26,553 nucleotides of DNA from Bordetella parapertussis (lineage in GTDB: Bacteria; Pseudomonadota; Gammaproteobacteria; Burkholderiales; Burkholderiaceae_B): the NCBI GenBank assembly GCA_943331855.1, contig CALQNE010000021.1, positions 1-26,553 of the forward strand, in the 5' to 3' direction. The position numbers and the translations under genes are program-made. Numbering within the stretch: position 1 is the stretch's first letter; each line of letters begins with the position of its first letter. Of the stretch, positions 1-7,724 are shown in pieces. Below the pieces are notes generated by a model that did no database searches, had not been told where the DNA came from, and saw only the letters and a list, made by a program, of their open reading frames with translations.

Positions 1-1038
1 AAAACCGTTGCTGTGATTGGTTCTGGTCCCGCAGGCTTAGCCTGCGCCCAACAATTAGCGCGCGCGGGTCATGCGGTCACGGTGTTTGAAAAGAGCGATC
101 GTATCGGCGGCTTGCTGCGCTATGGTATTCCAGATTTCAAGCTCGAAAAAACCTTGATCGATCAACGAATGAGTCAAATGCAGGCTGAAGGCGTGGTGTT
201 TAAAACCTCGCACTACATCGGTCACGCAGCAGATGCCCCCTCTAAAGACCTTACAGTTCAAACACCCGACGCATTGCAAAAAATGTTTGACGCGGTTGTC
301 TTGACAGGCGGTTGTGAAACACCACGCGACCTACCGATTGCCGGTCGCGAGCTTGACGGCGTGATGTACGCCATGGATTTCTTGCGGCCACAAAACAAAG
401 TGGTCGCGGGTGACAAACTGAGCTCACAAGTACTCGCCAAGGGCAAACACGTCGTGGTCATCGGTGGTGGTGATACCGGCTCTGATTGCGTTGGCACCAG
501 TAACCGTCACGGCGCCAAATCAGTCACTCAAATTGAACTAATGCCGCGTCCGCCTGAAGAAGAAAACAAAGCCTTGACGTGGCCTTACTGGCCTGCCAAG
601 TTACGCACGTCGTCGTCGCACGAAGAAGGCGCCGAGCGCGACTGGGCAATCACCAGTAAATCACTTGCGGGCAAGGGCGGCAAAGTCGAAAAGCTGATCG
701 CTGCGCGGGTCGAATGGATCAAAGACGAGACCTCGGGTCAAATGAAAATGCAAGAGGTCAAAGGCTCTGAGTTCGATATTCAGGCCGATCTGGTTTTGCT
801 CGCGATGGGTTTTGTAGCACCGGTCAGCAATATCTTGACGGCCTTTGGTGTCGATCAAGATGCGCGAGGCAACGTTCGAGCGAACACCGACGACTATCAG
901 ACCAACCTCACAAAAGTTTTTGCGGCAGGCGACATGCGGCGTGGGCAGTCTTTAGTTGTCTGGGCAATTCGAGAGGGACGACAATGCGCTCGCTCAGTTG
1001 ACGAGTTTTTGATGGGCACGAGCGATTTACCCCGTTAA
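1..1038 (+). CDS. gltD: Glutamate synthase [NADPH] small subunit, 5'-truncated by window edge
   Basis: The frame is open from base 1, so the N-terminal part, including the expected Cys-rich Fe-S region, lies outside the window; 345 residues are visible of a family that is usually near 480. GltD passes electrons from NADPH through FAD and Fe-S clusters to the large GltB subunit, which makes two glutamates from glutamine and 2-oxoglutarate. The visible start holds an FAD-binding dinucleotide fold ([13 protein letters not shown]) followed by the [17 protein letters not shown] segment typical of GltD-like oxidoreductases. A second nucleotide fold ([13 protein letters not shown], about residue 147) should bind NADPH. 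The C-terminus has the second FAD motif ([18 protein letters not shown]). gltB is presumably just upstream. The identification is firm; GltD paralogues acting with other partners cannot be fully excluded without the N-terminus. Confidence 0.93.
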   Translation, partial: KTVAVIGSGPAGLACAQQLARAGHAVTVFEKSDRIGGLLRYGIPDFKLEKTLIDQRMSQMQAEGVVFKTSHYIGHAADAPSKDLTVQTPDALQKMFDAVVLTGGCETPRDLPIAGRELDGVMYAMDFLRPQNKVVAGDKLSSQVLAKGKHVVVIGGGDTGSDCVGTSNRHGAKSVTQIELMPRPPEEENKALTWPYWPAKLRTSSSHEEGAERDWAITSKSLAGKGGKVEKLIAARVEWIKDETSGQMKMQEVKGSEFDIQADLVLLAMGFVAPVSNILTAFGVDQDARGNVRANTDDYQTNLTKVFAAGDMRRGQSLVVWAIREGRQCARSVDEFLMGTSDLPR

Positions 1039-1061
1039 GCCAAACAGACCGGAGATTGTGA

Positions 1062-2069
1062 ATGACGAACCCTATTAAACGTTTTAGTTCGATTGCGGTA
1101 AGCCTGTTAGCAATCTCCGCCGTGGCAACGGTCTGTGCCCAAACGCCCGTCGCGCCAACCGAGGCAAAACCTTGGCCAAATAAAAGCATTACCTTGGTTG
1201 TCACCTACGCCGCTGGCGGTTTTGCCGATACCCGGATGAGACTGCTTGGGCGTAAATTAGCCGACAAATTTGGTCAGACTGTCGTGATCGAAAATAAAGT
1301 TGGTGCGGGTGGTGTCGTTGGCACTGCCGTCATCGCCAAAGCGGCGCCAGATGGCTACACGATTGGTTCAGGCAATCTAGCGCCGTTAGCCGTGAATCCG
1401 ACCCTGATGACCATGCTGCCGTACCACCCTGACAAAGATATCGCCCCAGTTATCCTGATTGAAAACAGCCCCTTGGTGCTGAGCGTCTCAAACAGCCTAC
1501 CTGTCAAAAACTTAAACGATCTGATTGCCTTGGCCAAAAAAGACCCTGGTAGGCTTACTTTTGGCTCCTCTGGTATTGGCGGTGCGCACCACCTTTCGGG
1601 TGAAATGTTTCGCGAGATCGCCAAAATTGATATTGTGCACGTTCCCTACAAGGGCGGCGCCCCCGCTTCAACGGATCTCATGGCGGGCCACTTGAGCATG
1701 ATGTTTGAGATGGGCTATGCGGCGCTTCCCGCCATCAAGGGCGGCAAAATTCACCCCCTCGCGGTCACGTCAACCAAACGGCTGGCGCTATTGCCCGAAG
1801 TACCCACTATGGCCGAGCTTGGCATCACCGATTTTGAGTCCTACAACTGGCAGGGCATCATCGCGCCGGCGGGCACACCCGCTGCGATCATCGCCAAACT
1901 CAACGCTGCCCTGAATGAAATCCTGCTCGACCCTGAAGTTATTAAACAAATCTCAGATACCGGCAGTCAGCCAGGTGGTGGCTCGCCCCAGGACTTCGCG
2001 CAGTTCATCCGCGCCGAAACCACCAAGTGGGCCAAAGTCATCAAATCCGCCAAGATCGAGCCCCAGTAA
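1062..2069 (+). CDS. Bug-family periplasmic solute-binding protein (TctC-like)
   Basis: This is a 335-residue protein of the Bug/TctC family, the periplasmic receptors of tripartite tricarboxylate transporters, which are greatly expanded in Alcaligenaceae and relatives. A Sec signal peptide is visible: basic start (NPIKRF), hydrophobic core to about residue 24, then a VCAQ cleavage region. Family landmarks are the AAGGFADTRMR loop, the KVGAGGVVGTAVIAKAAPDGYT segment in which ligand-binding backbone groups lie, and the IAPAGTPAAIIAKLN region near the C-terminus. The ATG at 1062 follows GGAG at 1051-1054. It starts only 23 bases after gltD, so read-through from gltD is likely. No TctA or TctB membrane subunits are encoded nearby, as is common for orphan Bug proteins. 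The ligand, probably a small carboxylate, cannot be read from the sequence. Confidence 0.92.
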   Translation: MTNPIKRFSSIAVSLLAISAVATVCAQTPVAPTEAKPWPNKSITLVVTYAAGGFADTRMRLLGRKLADKFGQTVVIENKVGAGGVVGTAVIAKAAPDGYTIGSGNLAPLAVNPTLMTMLPYHPDKDIAPVILIENSPLVLSVSNSLPVKNLNDLIALAKKDPGRLTFGSSGIGGAHHLSGEMFREIAKIDIVHVPYKGGAPASTDLMAGHLSMMFEMGYAALPAIKGGKIHPLAVTSTKRLALLPEVPTMAELGITDFESYNWQGIIAPAGTPAAIIAKLNAALNEILLDPEVIKQISDTGSQPGGGSPQDFAQFIRAETTKWAKVIKSAKIEPQ

Positions 2070-2171
2070 ATTATTGGTTGTGGGCGTTACAATCAAGCGC
2101 CTGAGCTTAACGGTCTGGCGGTTCTGTACTGTCTTAACCGTCGAATTCCGCTCTGATCCTTTTGGTTCAAC

Positions 2172-3002
2172 ATGCGCAAGCCCCCTCTGAACTCAAACCA
2201 GCCGGTGCTACATCTAGAAGATGTGTCGCTTGGCTACGGCGACTTCACCGTTTTGCGTAATATTTCGCTTACGGTTTTACCGGGGCAAGTTGTCGCAATG
2301 ATGGGGGGCTCAGGGTCAGGAAAGACCACATTACTGCGCGCAGCCACGGGACAATTGATGCCTCGCCACGGAACCGTCACACTATTCGGGCAAAATTTGT
2401 CCCACGCAGATCGGCCAAGCTTGCAATCCCTCAGACAGCGCATGGGTGTCTTATTTCAACAAGGCGCATTGTTTACAGATCTTAATGTGTTTGAAAATGT
2501 CGCCTTTCCACTGCGAGAGCATCTAAAACTGTCTACCAAAGAACTCGGCCAGCGCGTCCTCGAGAAACTCTCTGCCGTTGGCCTGCGTGCGGCAGCCCAT
2601 CTGAAGGTCGCTGAGATTTCAGGCGGCATGGCGCGTCGAGTGGCGCTGGCGCGCGCAGTCGTACTTGAGCCCGAGCTCGTGCTCTACGATGAGCCCTTTG
2701 CCGGCCTTGACCCGATTTCGCTAGGCGTGACCGCACGGCTGATCCGAAGTCTCTCAGATCGCCTGGGCTGCGCCTCGGTGGTGATTACCCACGATATTGC
2801 TGAATCCTTTGCCATCGCAGATGAAGTGTATTTAGTGGGCCAGGGCGAGCTCAAAGCCCAGGGCACGCCGGCCACCCTCGGAGCCTCGCCCGATCCCTAT
2901 GTGCAACAGTTTTTGCGCGGCGACGCCGATGGCCCTGTCGCGTTTGACTACCCAGTTACGCCGGCCTTTGAGACCTGGCTTGCCCGCACAGGAATACAGT
3001 GA
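2172..3002 (+). CDS. mlaF: Phospholipid ABC transporter ATP-binding protein MlaF
   Basis: This 276-residue cytoplasmic ATPase powers the Mla system, which moves phospholipids between the inner and outer membranes and maintains outer-membrane lipid asymmetry. Walker A (GGSGSGKTT, residues 45-53), Q-loop (FQQG, from 95), signature (ISGGMARR, from 149), Walker B (LVLYDEP, from 169) and H-loop histidine (THD, about 207) are all intact. The variant SGGM signature is usual for MlaF/MCE-type ATPases. A tail of about 25 residues follows the ATPase core, as in MlaF, where it packs against the partner subunit. It heads the mlaFEDAC set; its stop shares one base with the mlaE ATG. The upstream 102-base gap is the likely promoter site of the long run, but I see no convincing -35. 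Confidence 0.95.
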   Translation: MRKPPLNSNQPVLHLEDVSLGYGDFTVLRNISLTVLPGQVVAMMGGSGSGKTTLLRAATGQLMPRHGTVTLFGQNLSHADRPSLQSLRQRMGVLFQQGALFTDLNVFENVAFPLREHLKLSTKELGQRVLEKLSAVGLRAAAHLKVAEISGGMARRVALARAVVLEPELVLYDEPFAGLDPISLGVTARLIRSLSDRLGCASVVITHDIAESFAIADEVYLVGQGELKAQGTPATLGASPDPYVQQFLRGDADGPVAFDYPVTPAFETWLARTGIQ

Positions 3003-3787
3003 TGCCGCACGCTAATGCGTTGACTCGTCTTGGCCAAAACGTACGAATGCGTCTGACAGGGCTCGGGCGTTTCACCCGGTTCTTTTTGATGCTTTTACAG
3101 CGTAGCGGCATTGTCCTACAGCGCCCGCGCCTAGTCTCTCAGCAGGTGCACTTCATTGGCAATTTTTCCTTGCTCATCATCATTGTCTCGGGTCTGTTTG
3201 TTGGTTTTGTTTTAGGATTACAAGGGTATTACACCCTGAACCGCTACGGTTCTGAAGAGGCGCTTGGCTTACTTGTGGCCCTATCACTGACGCGTGAGCT
3301 GGGCCCAGACATCACTGCGCTGCTCTTTGCAGGTCGCGCCGGAACCTCTCTGACCGCTGAAATTGGCTTGATGAAAGCCGGAGAACAATTGGCCGCAATG
3401 GAAGTCATGGCAGTTGACCCGATTCGACGCGTCTTTGTGCCGCGCTTTTGGGGTGGGGTCATCGCAATGCCCATCCTGGCAGCCGTGTTCTCGATGGTAG
3501 GTATTATTGGCGGCTGGGTCGTCGGCGTGTTGATGATCGGCATCGATACCGGTGCTTTTTGGTCACAAATGCAAAACGGTGTTGATGTTTATAAAGACGT
3601 TTTAAATGGGGCAATCAAAAGTATCATCTTCGGTATCGCGGTGACGTTAATCGCGCTGTACGAGGGGTGGCAGGCCCGCCCGACGCCCGAAGGCGTTGCC
3701 CGCGCCACCACGCGCACCGTCGTGACGGGTTCCCTTGCGGTCTTGGGGCTTGATTTTCTGCTGACTGCACTGATGTTCAGCACTTGA
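3002..3787 (+). CDS. mlaE: Phospholipid ABC transporter permease MlaE
   Basis: This inner-membrane permease of the MlaFED complex has 261 residues, the usual family length. Hallmarks are RELGPDITALLFAGRAG and TAEIGLMKAGEQL followed by AMEVMAVDPIRR, the conserved MlaE cytoplasmic loops, flanked by hydrophobic segments at about residues 52-78, 152-183, 205-222 and 240-258. I prefer the ATG at 3002 because AGGAA at 2990-2994 lies 7 bases upstream; an in-frame GTG at 2999 would be only 4 bases from it. The start overlaps the mlaF stop by one base (TGATG), which suggests translational coupling of ATPase and permease. Confidence 0.94.
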   Translation: MPHANALTRLGQNVRMRLTGLGRFTRFFLMLLQRSGIVLQRPRLVSQQVHFIGNFSLLIIIVSGLFVGFVLGLQGYYTLNRYGSEEALGLLVALSLTRELGPDITALLFAGRAGTSLTAEIGLMKAGEQLAAMEVMAVDPIRRVFVPRFWGGVIAMPILAAVFSMVGIIGGWVVGVLMIGIDTGAFWSQMQNGVDVYKDVLNGAIKSIIFGIAVTLIALYEGWQARPTPEGVARATTRTVVTGSLAVLGLDFLLTALMFST

Positions 3788-3797
3788 AGGGTTAAAA

Positions 3798-4313
3798 ATG
3801 TCGAATGAAAAAACAGATTGGTGGGTTGGGCTCTTTGTCTTATTAGGCGGTATTGCACTCGCCTTTCTAGCGTTGCGCGCTGGCAACCTGAGCAGCTTCT
3901 CGTTTGCACCGACCTACAGCCTAACGGCCAAGTTCGACAATATTGGGGGGCTCAAAGTGCGGGCGCCCATTAAGAGTGCCGGGGTCGTCGTGGGACGCGT
4001 CGCCAGTATCTCGCTCGATGAAAAAACGTTTCAGGCCTTGGTGACGTTTCAGATCGAAAAAAACTATATTTTTCCAAAAGACTCCTCTGCCAAAATTCTC
4101 ACTTCGGGACTGCTGGGCGAACAATATGTGGGGCTTGAGGCCGGCGGCGACGAGGCCAATCTTGCCTCGGGTGCAAACATACAATTCACGCAAAGCGCGA
4201 TTGTGCTCGAAAGCCTGATCAGCCAATTTCTATATTCGTCTGCCGAAAAACAAGGCACCCCTTCTACAACTGACACAGCGACCGCGCCTAAACCCGCCAA
4301 AGCAGTTCAATAA
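3798..4313 (+). CDS. mlaD: MCE-domain lipid-binding protein MlaD
   Basis: This 171-residue, inner-membrane-anchored protein forms the periplasmic hexameric MCE ring that receives or delivers phospholipid at the MlaFE transporter. A single N-terminal membrane segment lies at about residues 8-27 (WWVGLFVLLGGIALAFLALR). The MCE domain follows at about 37-115 with its characteristic FDNIGGLKVRAPIKSAGVVVGRV motif region and the ILTSGLLGEQYVGLE strand segment. After it comes a helix (about 130-150) that would line the ring pore, then a short Thr/Ala/Pro-rich tail. It begins 10 bases after mlaE with AAGG close upstream. Confidence 0.94.
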   Translation: MSNEKTDWWVGLFVLLGGIALAFLALRAGNLSSFSFAPTYSLTAKFDNIGGLKVRAPIKSAGVVVGRVASISLDEKTFQALVTFQIEKNYIFPKDSSAKILTSGLLGEQYVGLEAGGDEANLASGANIQFTQSAIVLESLISQFLYSSAEKQGTPSTTDTATAPKPAKAVQ

Positions 4314-4325
4314 CGGTCAAACAAC

Positions 4326-5123
4326 ATGCGCATTCGTTTTTCTATTCGTTTTTTAAGCCTGGCAGCCTGTACGCTCTGCATGGCTCTTTTATCGGGTTGT
4401 GCCACGCGCACGGTTGGCACGCCTAACCCAAACGACCCACTTGAAGCCTCAAACCGAGCGGTATTTGAGCTCAACGATGCTGTCGACCGCGCGGTATTCA
4501 AGCCCGTGGCCCAAGCCTATGCTTTTGCTGTTCCGCAACCCGTTCGCAGTTGTATTCACAACATTTTTTTGAACCTTGGCGATGTCTGGTCGTGGTTTAA
4601 CAGTACGCTGCAAGGTCGCCAAGTTGATGCGCTCAACACCTTTGGCCGCGTGTTGCTGAACTCGACGATGGGTCTGGGCGGCTGCTTAGACCTTGCAAGT
4701 CAAACCGGTGCCAAACGTATCCCTAACGACTTTGGGGTCACGCTTGGTGTGTGGGGACTCGACTCGGGTCCTTACCTGGTGTTGCCAATCATCGGCTCTT
4801 CAACCTTAAGAGACGGCGCCGGCAGAGGGGTTGACATCTATGTCAATCAGTTTGGCTATGGCTCGTTAATCACCAATATCGATTTGCGCAATTCGCTCTA
4901 TGGGCTTGAGGCGGTCGAGCGTAGAGAGGCCCTGCTTGAGCTGACCGACACGATTGATCGCACTGCGCTTGATCGCTATAGCTTTATTCGGGATGCCTAT
5001 CTCAAGCGACGCAGTGCCCAGGTCTCTGGCTCAAGCGCCCCGGCCGAGAAGCCGCCCAATTATGAAGATGAAGAGCCTGCGCCCGCCGCTGAAAAAGCAC
5101 CCAATATGGCACCCAATAAATAA
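4326..5123 (+). CDS. mlaA: Outer-membrane lipoprotein MlaA (VacJ family)
   Basis: MlaA is the outer-membrane component that removes phospholipid from the outer leaflet and passes it to MlaC. The 265-residue product has a lipoprotein signal with lipobox LLSGC, making Cys25 the predicted lipidated residue; Ala at +2 fits outer-membrane sorting. Family signatures include DPLEASNRAVFELNDAVDRAVFKPVAQAY, FGRVLLNSTMGLGGCLDLA, and the DFGVTLGVWGLDSGPYLVLPIIGSSTLRDG block. The C-terminal 35 residues are Pro/Ala/Glu-rich and low-complexity. Having mlaA inside the operon is usual in betaproteobacteria and differs from E. coli, where it is unlinked. It starts 12 bases after mlaD; the ribosome-binding site is weak. 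Confidence 0.95.
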   Translation: MRIRFSIRFLSLAACTLCMALLSGCATRTVGTPNPNDPLEASNRAVFELNDAVDRAVFKPVAQAYAFAVPQPVRSCIHNIFLNLGDVWSWFNSTLQGRQVDALNTFGRVLLNSTMGLGGCLDLASQTGAKRIPNDFGVTLGVWGLDSGPYLVLPIIGSSTLRDGAGRGVDIYVNQFGYGSLITNIDLRNSLYGLEAVERREALLELTDTIDRTALDRYSFIRDAYLKRRSAQVSGSSAPAEKPPNYEDEEPAPAAEKAPNMAPNK

Positions 5124-5151
5124 GTGTTCACTGTTCGCAAGGATCTGTTTG

Positions 5152-5787
5152 ATGAAGTCACGCATTTGTTTTTTATCCAGGTTACTCGCCCTGTGCTTAG
5201 TGTTCGGGGTAAACCACTTTTCACATGCACAAAGCGCACCTGATCCTAACGCGGCGCCCAACGACTTTGTGCAGCAGGTCGCGGATCAAGTCTTGGTCGC
5301 CCTGAAGGCTGATGCCAGTGTGCGCGCAGGCAATACCACTCGCGTCAATCAACTTGTTGATGATTTGATTTTGCCTAACGTCAATTTTGAAAAAACGACC
5401 CGGCTCGCTGCAGGTCGCTATTGGCGACAAGCAACGCCCGAACAACAAGCTGCCTTGGTCAAAGCCTTCCGTGGCACACTCGGTCGCGCCTATAGCGGCG
5501 CCTTTACCCGCGTCGACGATGCAACCAATGTGAAGGTATTCCCTTTACGAGGCGATGCAGATGCGACGGATGTCGTGGTCAAATCGCAAGTCACTCAGCG
5601 CGCCAACACCCAACCCATCGCGCTGGACTATCGGCTTGAAAAAACATCACAAGGCTGGAAAATCTACGACCTCAATGTTGAAAATATTTGGCTCATTGAA
5701 AACTACCGCAATCAGTTTGCTCAACAAATTAGCCAGAATGGCATTGATGGTTTGATTCAGGCGCTCAATCAACGCGCTCAACAATAA
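5152..5787 (+). CDS. mlaC: Periplasmic phospholipid-shuttle protein MlaC
   Basis: MlaC ferries phospholipid through the periplasm between MlaA and MlaFED. The frame is open well upstream, but the ATG at 5152 is chosen because AAGGA at 5139-5143 is 8 bases away and the next residues form a clear Sec signal peptide (MKSRICFLSRLLALCLVFG, cleavage near SHA-QSA, about residue 26). The mature part matches the MlaC/Ttg2D family: DLILPNVNFEKTTRLAAGRYWRQATPEQQ near the middle and YRLEKTSQGWKIYDLNVENIWLIENYRNQF near the C-terminus. The product is 211 residues, typical length. A STAS-domain mlaB, usually next, is absent. Confidence 0.94.
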   Translation: MKSRICFLSRLLALCLVFGVNHFSHAQSAPDPNAAPNDFVQQVADQVLVALKADASVRAGNTTRVNQLVDDLILPNVNFEKTTRLAAGRYWRQATPEQQAALVKAFRGTLGRAYSGAFTRVDDATNVKVFPLRGDADATDVVVKSQVTQRANTQPIALDYRLEKTSQGWKIYDLNVENIWLIENYRNQFAQQISQNGIDGLIQALNQRAQQ

Positions 5788-5844
5788 ATGCGCCTAGCCT
5801 TCGTCGTCGCACGCATGCGCTTGCCTGACACTTCGCCCGCTTAA
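5788..5844 (+). other. 18-codon mini reading frame in the expected mlaB slot
   Basis: Immediately after the mlaC stop codon, an ATG opens a frame of 18 codons (MRLAFVVARMRLPDTSPA) that ends 10 bases before the yadG-like start. I do not recognise it, and it shows no STAS-domain features. It may be chance, a short upstream frame that couples mlaC and the ABC gene by ribosome re-initiation, or a scar of a deleted mlaB. No ribosome-binding site of its own is seen, though termination of mlaC directly in front could allow re-initiation. Low confidence that it is translated. Confidence 0.2.
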
Positions 5845-5854
5845 CAAGGCCAAC

Positions 5855-6646
5855 ATGCCCGCCGTTTCTTTCGAACATGTTTCAAAAATTTTTTCGCCAC
5901 GCGCCAGCGGTTGGCGCGGCTTATTACGCACACCAACCGGCCCAGGGTTTCAAGCGCTTGATGATGTTTCGCTCAGCATTGAACACGGCGAGTTTTTTGC
6001 TTTGCTTGGCCCCAACGGGGCTGGAAAAACGACACTGATTTCAGTTTTAGCGGGTCTGTGCAAAGCCACGCAAGGACGCGCAAGCGTTTGCGGACACGAC
6101 GTGGTTACCGACTATCAGTCTGCCAGGCGCTCTTTAGGGGTGGTGCCTCAAGAGTTAGTCTACGATCCTTTCTTTACGGTTCGTGAGACCTTGCGTATTC
6201 AGTCTGGCTATTTTGGTTTTCGTCACAATGATGATTGGATCGACGAAATTTTGGCGAATTTGGGTCTCACCGATAAGGCCGATGAAAATATGCGGGCGCT
6301 GTCGGGTGGCATGAAGCGTCGCGTCTTGGTTGCTCAAGCACTCGTCCATCGCCCCCCTGTGATTGTGCTTGACGAGCCCACTGCCGGCGTTGATGTTGAC
6401 TTGCGCCGCAGCCTCTGGGAGTTCATCTCACGCCTGAATCGTCAGGGCCATACGATCATCCTGACCACGCACTATCTAGAAGAAGCTGAGATGCTGTGTC
6501 ATCGTACCGCCATGCTAAAAGGCGGGCGCATCGTTGCCCTCGATACGACAAAGGCCTTGCTAGCACGCGCGGGTGGCAATCTCGAGCAAGCATTTATACA
6601 AATTATGAACGCCGAACCCTCTACGCTTTCCGAGGTGTCGGCATGA
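5855..6646 (+). CDS. yadG: ABC-2 type transporter ATP-binding protein (YadG-like)
   Basis: This 263-residue ABC ATPase pairs with the next gene to form an ABC-2 exporter of unknown substrate. Walker A (GPNGAGKT, residues 52-59), Q-loop (VPQE, 97-100), signature (LSGGMKRR, 149-156), Walker B (VIVLDEP, 169-175) and the H-loop histidine (about 206) are intact. The sequence resembles YadG/CcmA-type ATPases. Conservation of this pair next to the mla genes in Burkholderiales suggests a role in the envelope, but that is inference from position. AAGGC lies just ahead of the ATG at 5855. The gene ends in an ATGA overlap with the permease. Confidence 0.9.
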   Translation: MPAVSFEHVSKIFSPRASGWRGLLRTPTGPGFQALDDVSLSIEHGEFFALLGPNGAGKTTLISVLAGLCKATQGRASVCGHDVVTDYQSARRSLGVVPQELVYDPFFTVRETLRIQSGYFGFRHNDDWIDEILANLGLTDKADENMRALSGGMKRRVLVAQALVHRPPVIVLDEPTAGVDVDLRRSLWEFISRLNRQGHTIILTTHYLEEAEMLCHRTAMLKGGRIVALDTTKALLARAGGNLEQAFIQIMNAEPSTLSEVSA

Positions 6647-7434
6647 CCGCCCCCCTCCTAACCGCACGCCCTGGCGCAGGCTCTGGCTTTCCAACGCTGC
6701 TCGGCAAAGAATTACTGCGGTTCTGGAAAGTCAGCTTTCAAACGATCGCTGCTCCAGTCATTACCGCGGTGTTATATCTGGTGATCTTCGCCCAGGTGTT
6801 GCAAGATCGCATCCAGGTATACGGAACGGTGCCCTACACCGCCTTTTTGATTCCGGGATTGATGATGATGAGCATGTTGCAAAATGCCTTCGCCAATCCC
6901 TCTTCATCATTAATACAAAGCCGAGTAACGGGCAATCTTGTTTTTGTGCTGTTACCGCCAATCTCGCATCGCGAATTTTTTAGTGCCTACGTGCTAGCGG
7001 CAATCGTGCGCGGGCTGGCCGTCGGTACGTGCGTCTGGCTTGTGTCTCTGTACTTCAGCACGCTGCCGATTAAACACCCGCTCTGGGCAATGGTTTTTGC
7101 AGTTTTATCTTGCGGCATCATGGCAATTTTGGGCTTAATCGCCGGACTGACCTCCGAAAAGTTTGATCAACTCGCTGCATTTCAGAATTTTCTGATCATG
7201 CCTGCCACCTTTTTATCTGGTGTTTTTTATTCAGTGCATACCCTGCCGCCGTTTTGGCAGCTGGTATCCCACTGGAATCCGCTCTTCTACACCATCGACG
7301 GGTTCCGTTACGGATTTTTTGGCGTGGCCGATGTGTCGCCGTGGCAAAGTCTGGCCGTGGTTGCGGGTGTCTTTACCCTCTTGGCAACCTACGCCCTACG
7401 GCTCTTGGGCAGTGGCTACAAGCTTAGGACCTAA
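6643..7434 (+). CDS. yadH: ABC-2 type transporter permease (YadH-like)
   Basis: This 263-residue inner-membrane permease is the partner of the upstream ATPase. The ATG at 6643 overlaps the ATPase stop (ATGA), which fits translational coupling; longer in-frame starts would run 150 bases into the upstream gene. About six hydrophobic segments are visible, including FQTIAAPVITAVLYLVIFAQ near the N-terminus and FLIMPATFLSGVFYSV, the conserved ABC-2 segment preceding LPPFWQLVSHWNPLFYTIDGFRYGF, a hallmark of YadH/NodJ-type permeases. The substrate is not known for YadGH and cannot be inferred here. Confidence 0.9.
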   Translation: MTAPLLTARPGAGSGFPTLLGKELLRFWKVSFQTIAAPVITAVLYLVIFAQVLQDRIQVYGTVPYTAFLIPGLMMMSMLQNAFANPSSSLIQSRVTGNLVFVLLPPISHREFFSAYVLAAIVRGLAVGTCVWLVSLYFSTLPIKHPLWAMVFAVLSCGIMAILGLIAGLTSEKFDQLAAFQNFLIMPATFLSGVFYSVHTLPPFWQLVSHWNPLFYTIDGFRYGFFGVADVSPWQSLAVVAGVFTLLATYALRLLGSGYKLRT

Positions 7435-7481
7435 AATAGTGGATACTCTAGAACCGTCGCCCAATAAGGACCTTGCAGATT

Positions 7482-7724
7482 ATGTTGCCTACCCCTGAAG
7501 ATATTCGTGCCTACATCGCAGCCGGATTACCTTGCGAGCACCTTGAGGTGAGTGGTGATGGCGCACACTTTGAGGCCGTGATCGTGAGTGCCGCGTTTGC
7601 GGGCAAGCGTCTAATCGCCCGTCACCAGCTCGTGTATGGCGCGCTTGGCGATCGTATGAAACAAGAAATCCACGCCCTTTCAATGCGTACGCTCACCCCT
7701 GAAGAATTCACAAAAACGCCCTGA
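7482..7724 (+). CDS. ibaG: BolA/IbaG-family protein
   Basis: This small BolA-fold protein has 80 residues. BolA family proteins partner with monothiol glutaredoxins in Fe-S handling, and IbaG is the paralogue encoded beside murA in many proteobacteria, including E. coli. The family pattern is clear: [18 protein letters not shown], then the [13 protein letters not shown] segment with the conserved histidine, and [12 protein letters not shown] at the end. An in-frame TTG lies at 7473, but AAGGA at 7466-7470 is only 2 bases from it and 11 from the ATG at 7482, so the ATG is preferred. The stop shares one base with the murA ATG. Confidence 0.9.
   Translation: MLPTPEDIRAYIAAGLPCEHLEVSGDGAHFEAVIVSAAFAGKRLIARHQLVYGALGDRMKQEIHALSMRTLTPEEFTKTP

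Noticed and set aside
2088..2093. TACAAT hexamer upstream of mlaF as a promoter -10
   Set aside because: No recognisable -35 at 16-18 bases upstream, so a promoter cannot be supported, though one is expected in this gap.
4954..5151. Longer in-frame start for MlaC inside mlaA
   Set aside because: It would bury the signal peptide and lacks a ribosome-binding site; the ATG at 5152 has both.
6496..6642. Longer in-frame start for the ABC-2 permease
   Set aside because: It would extend 150 bases into the ATPase gene with an Arg-rich, non-conserved N-terminus; the ATGA overlap start is the family-like one.
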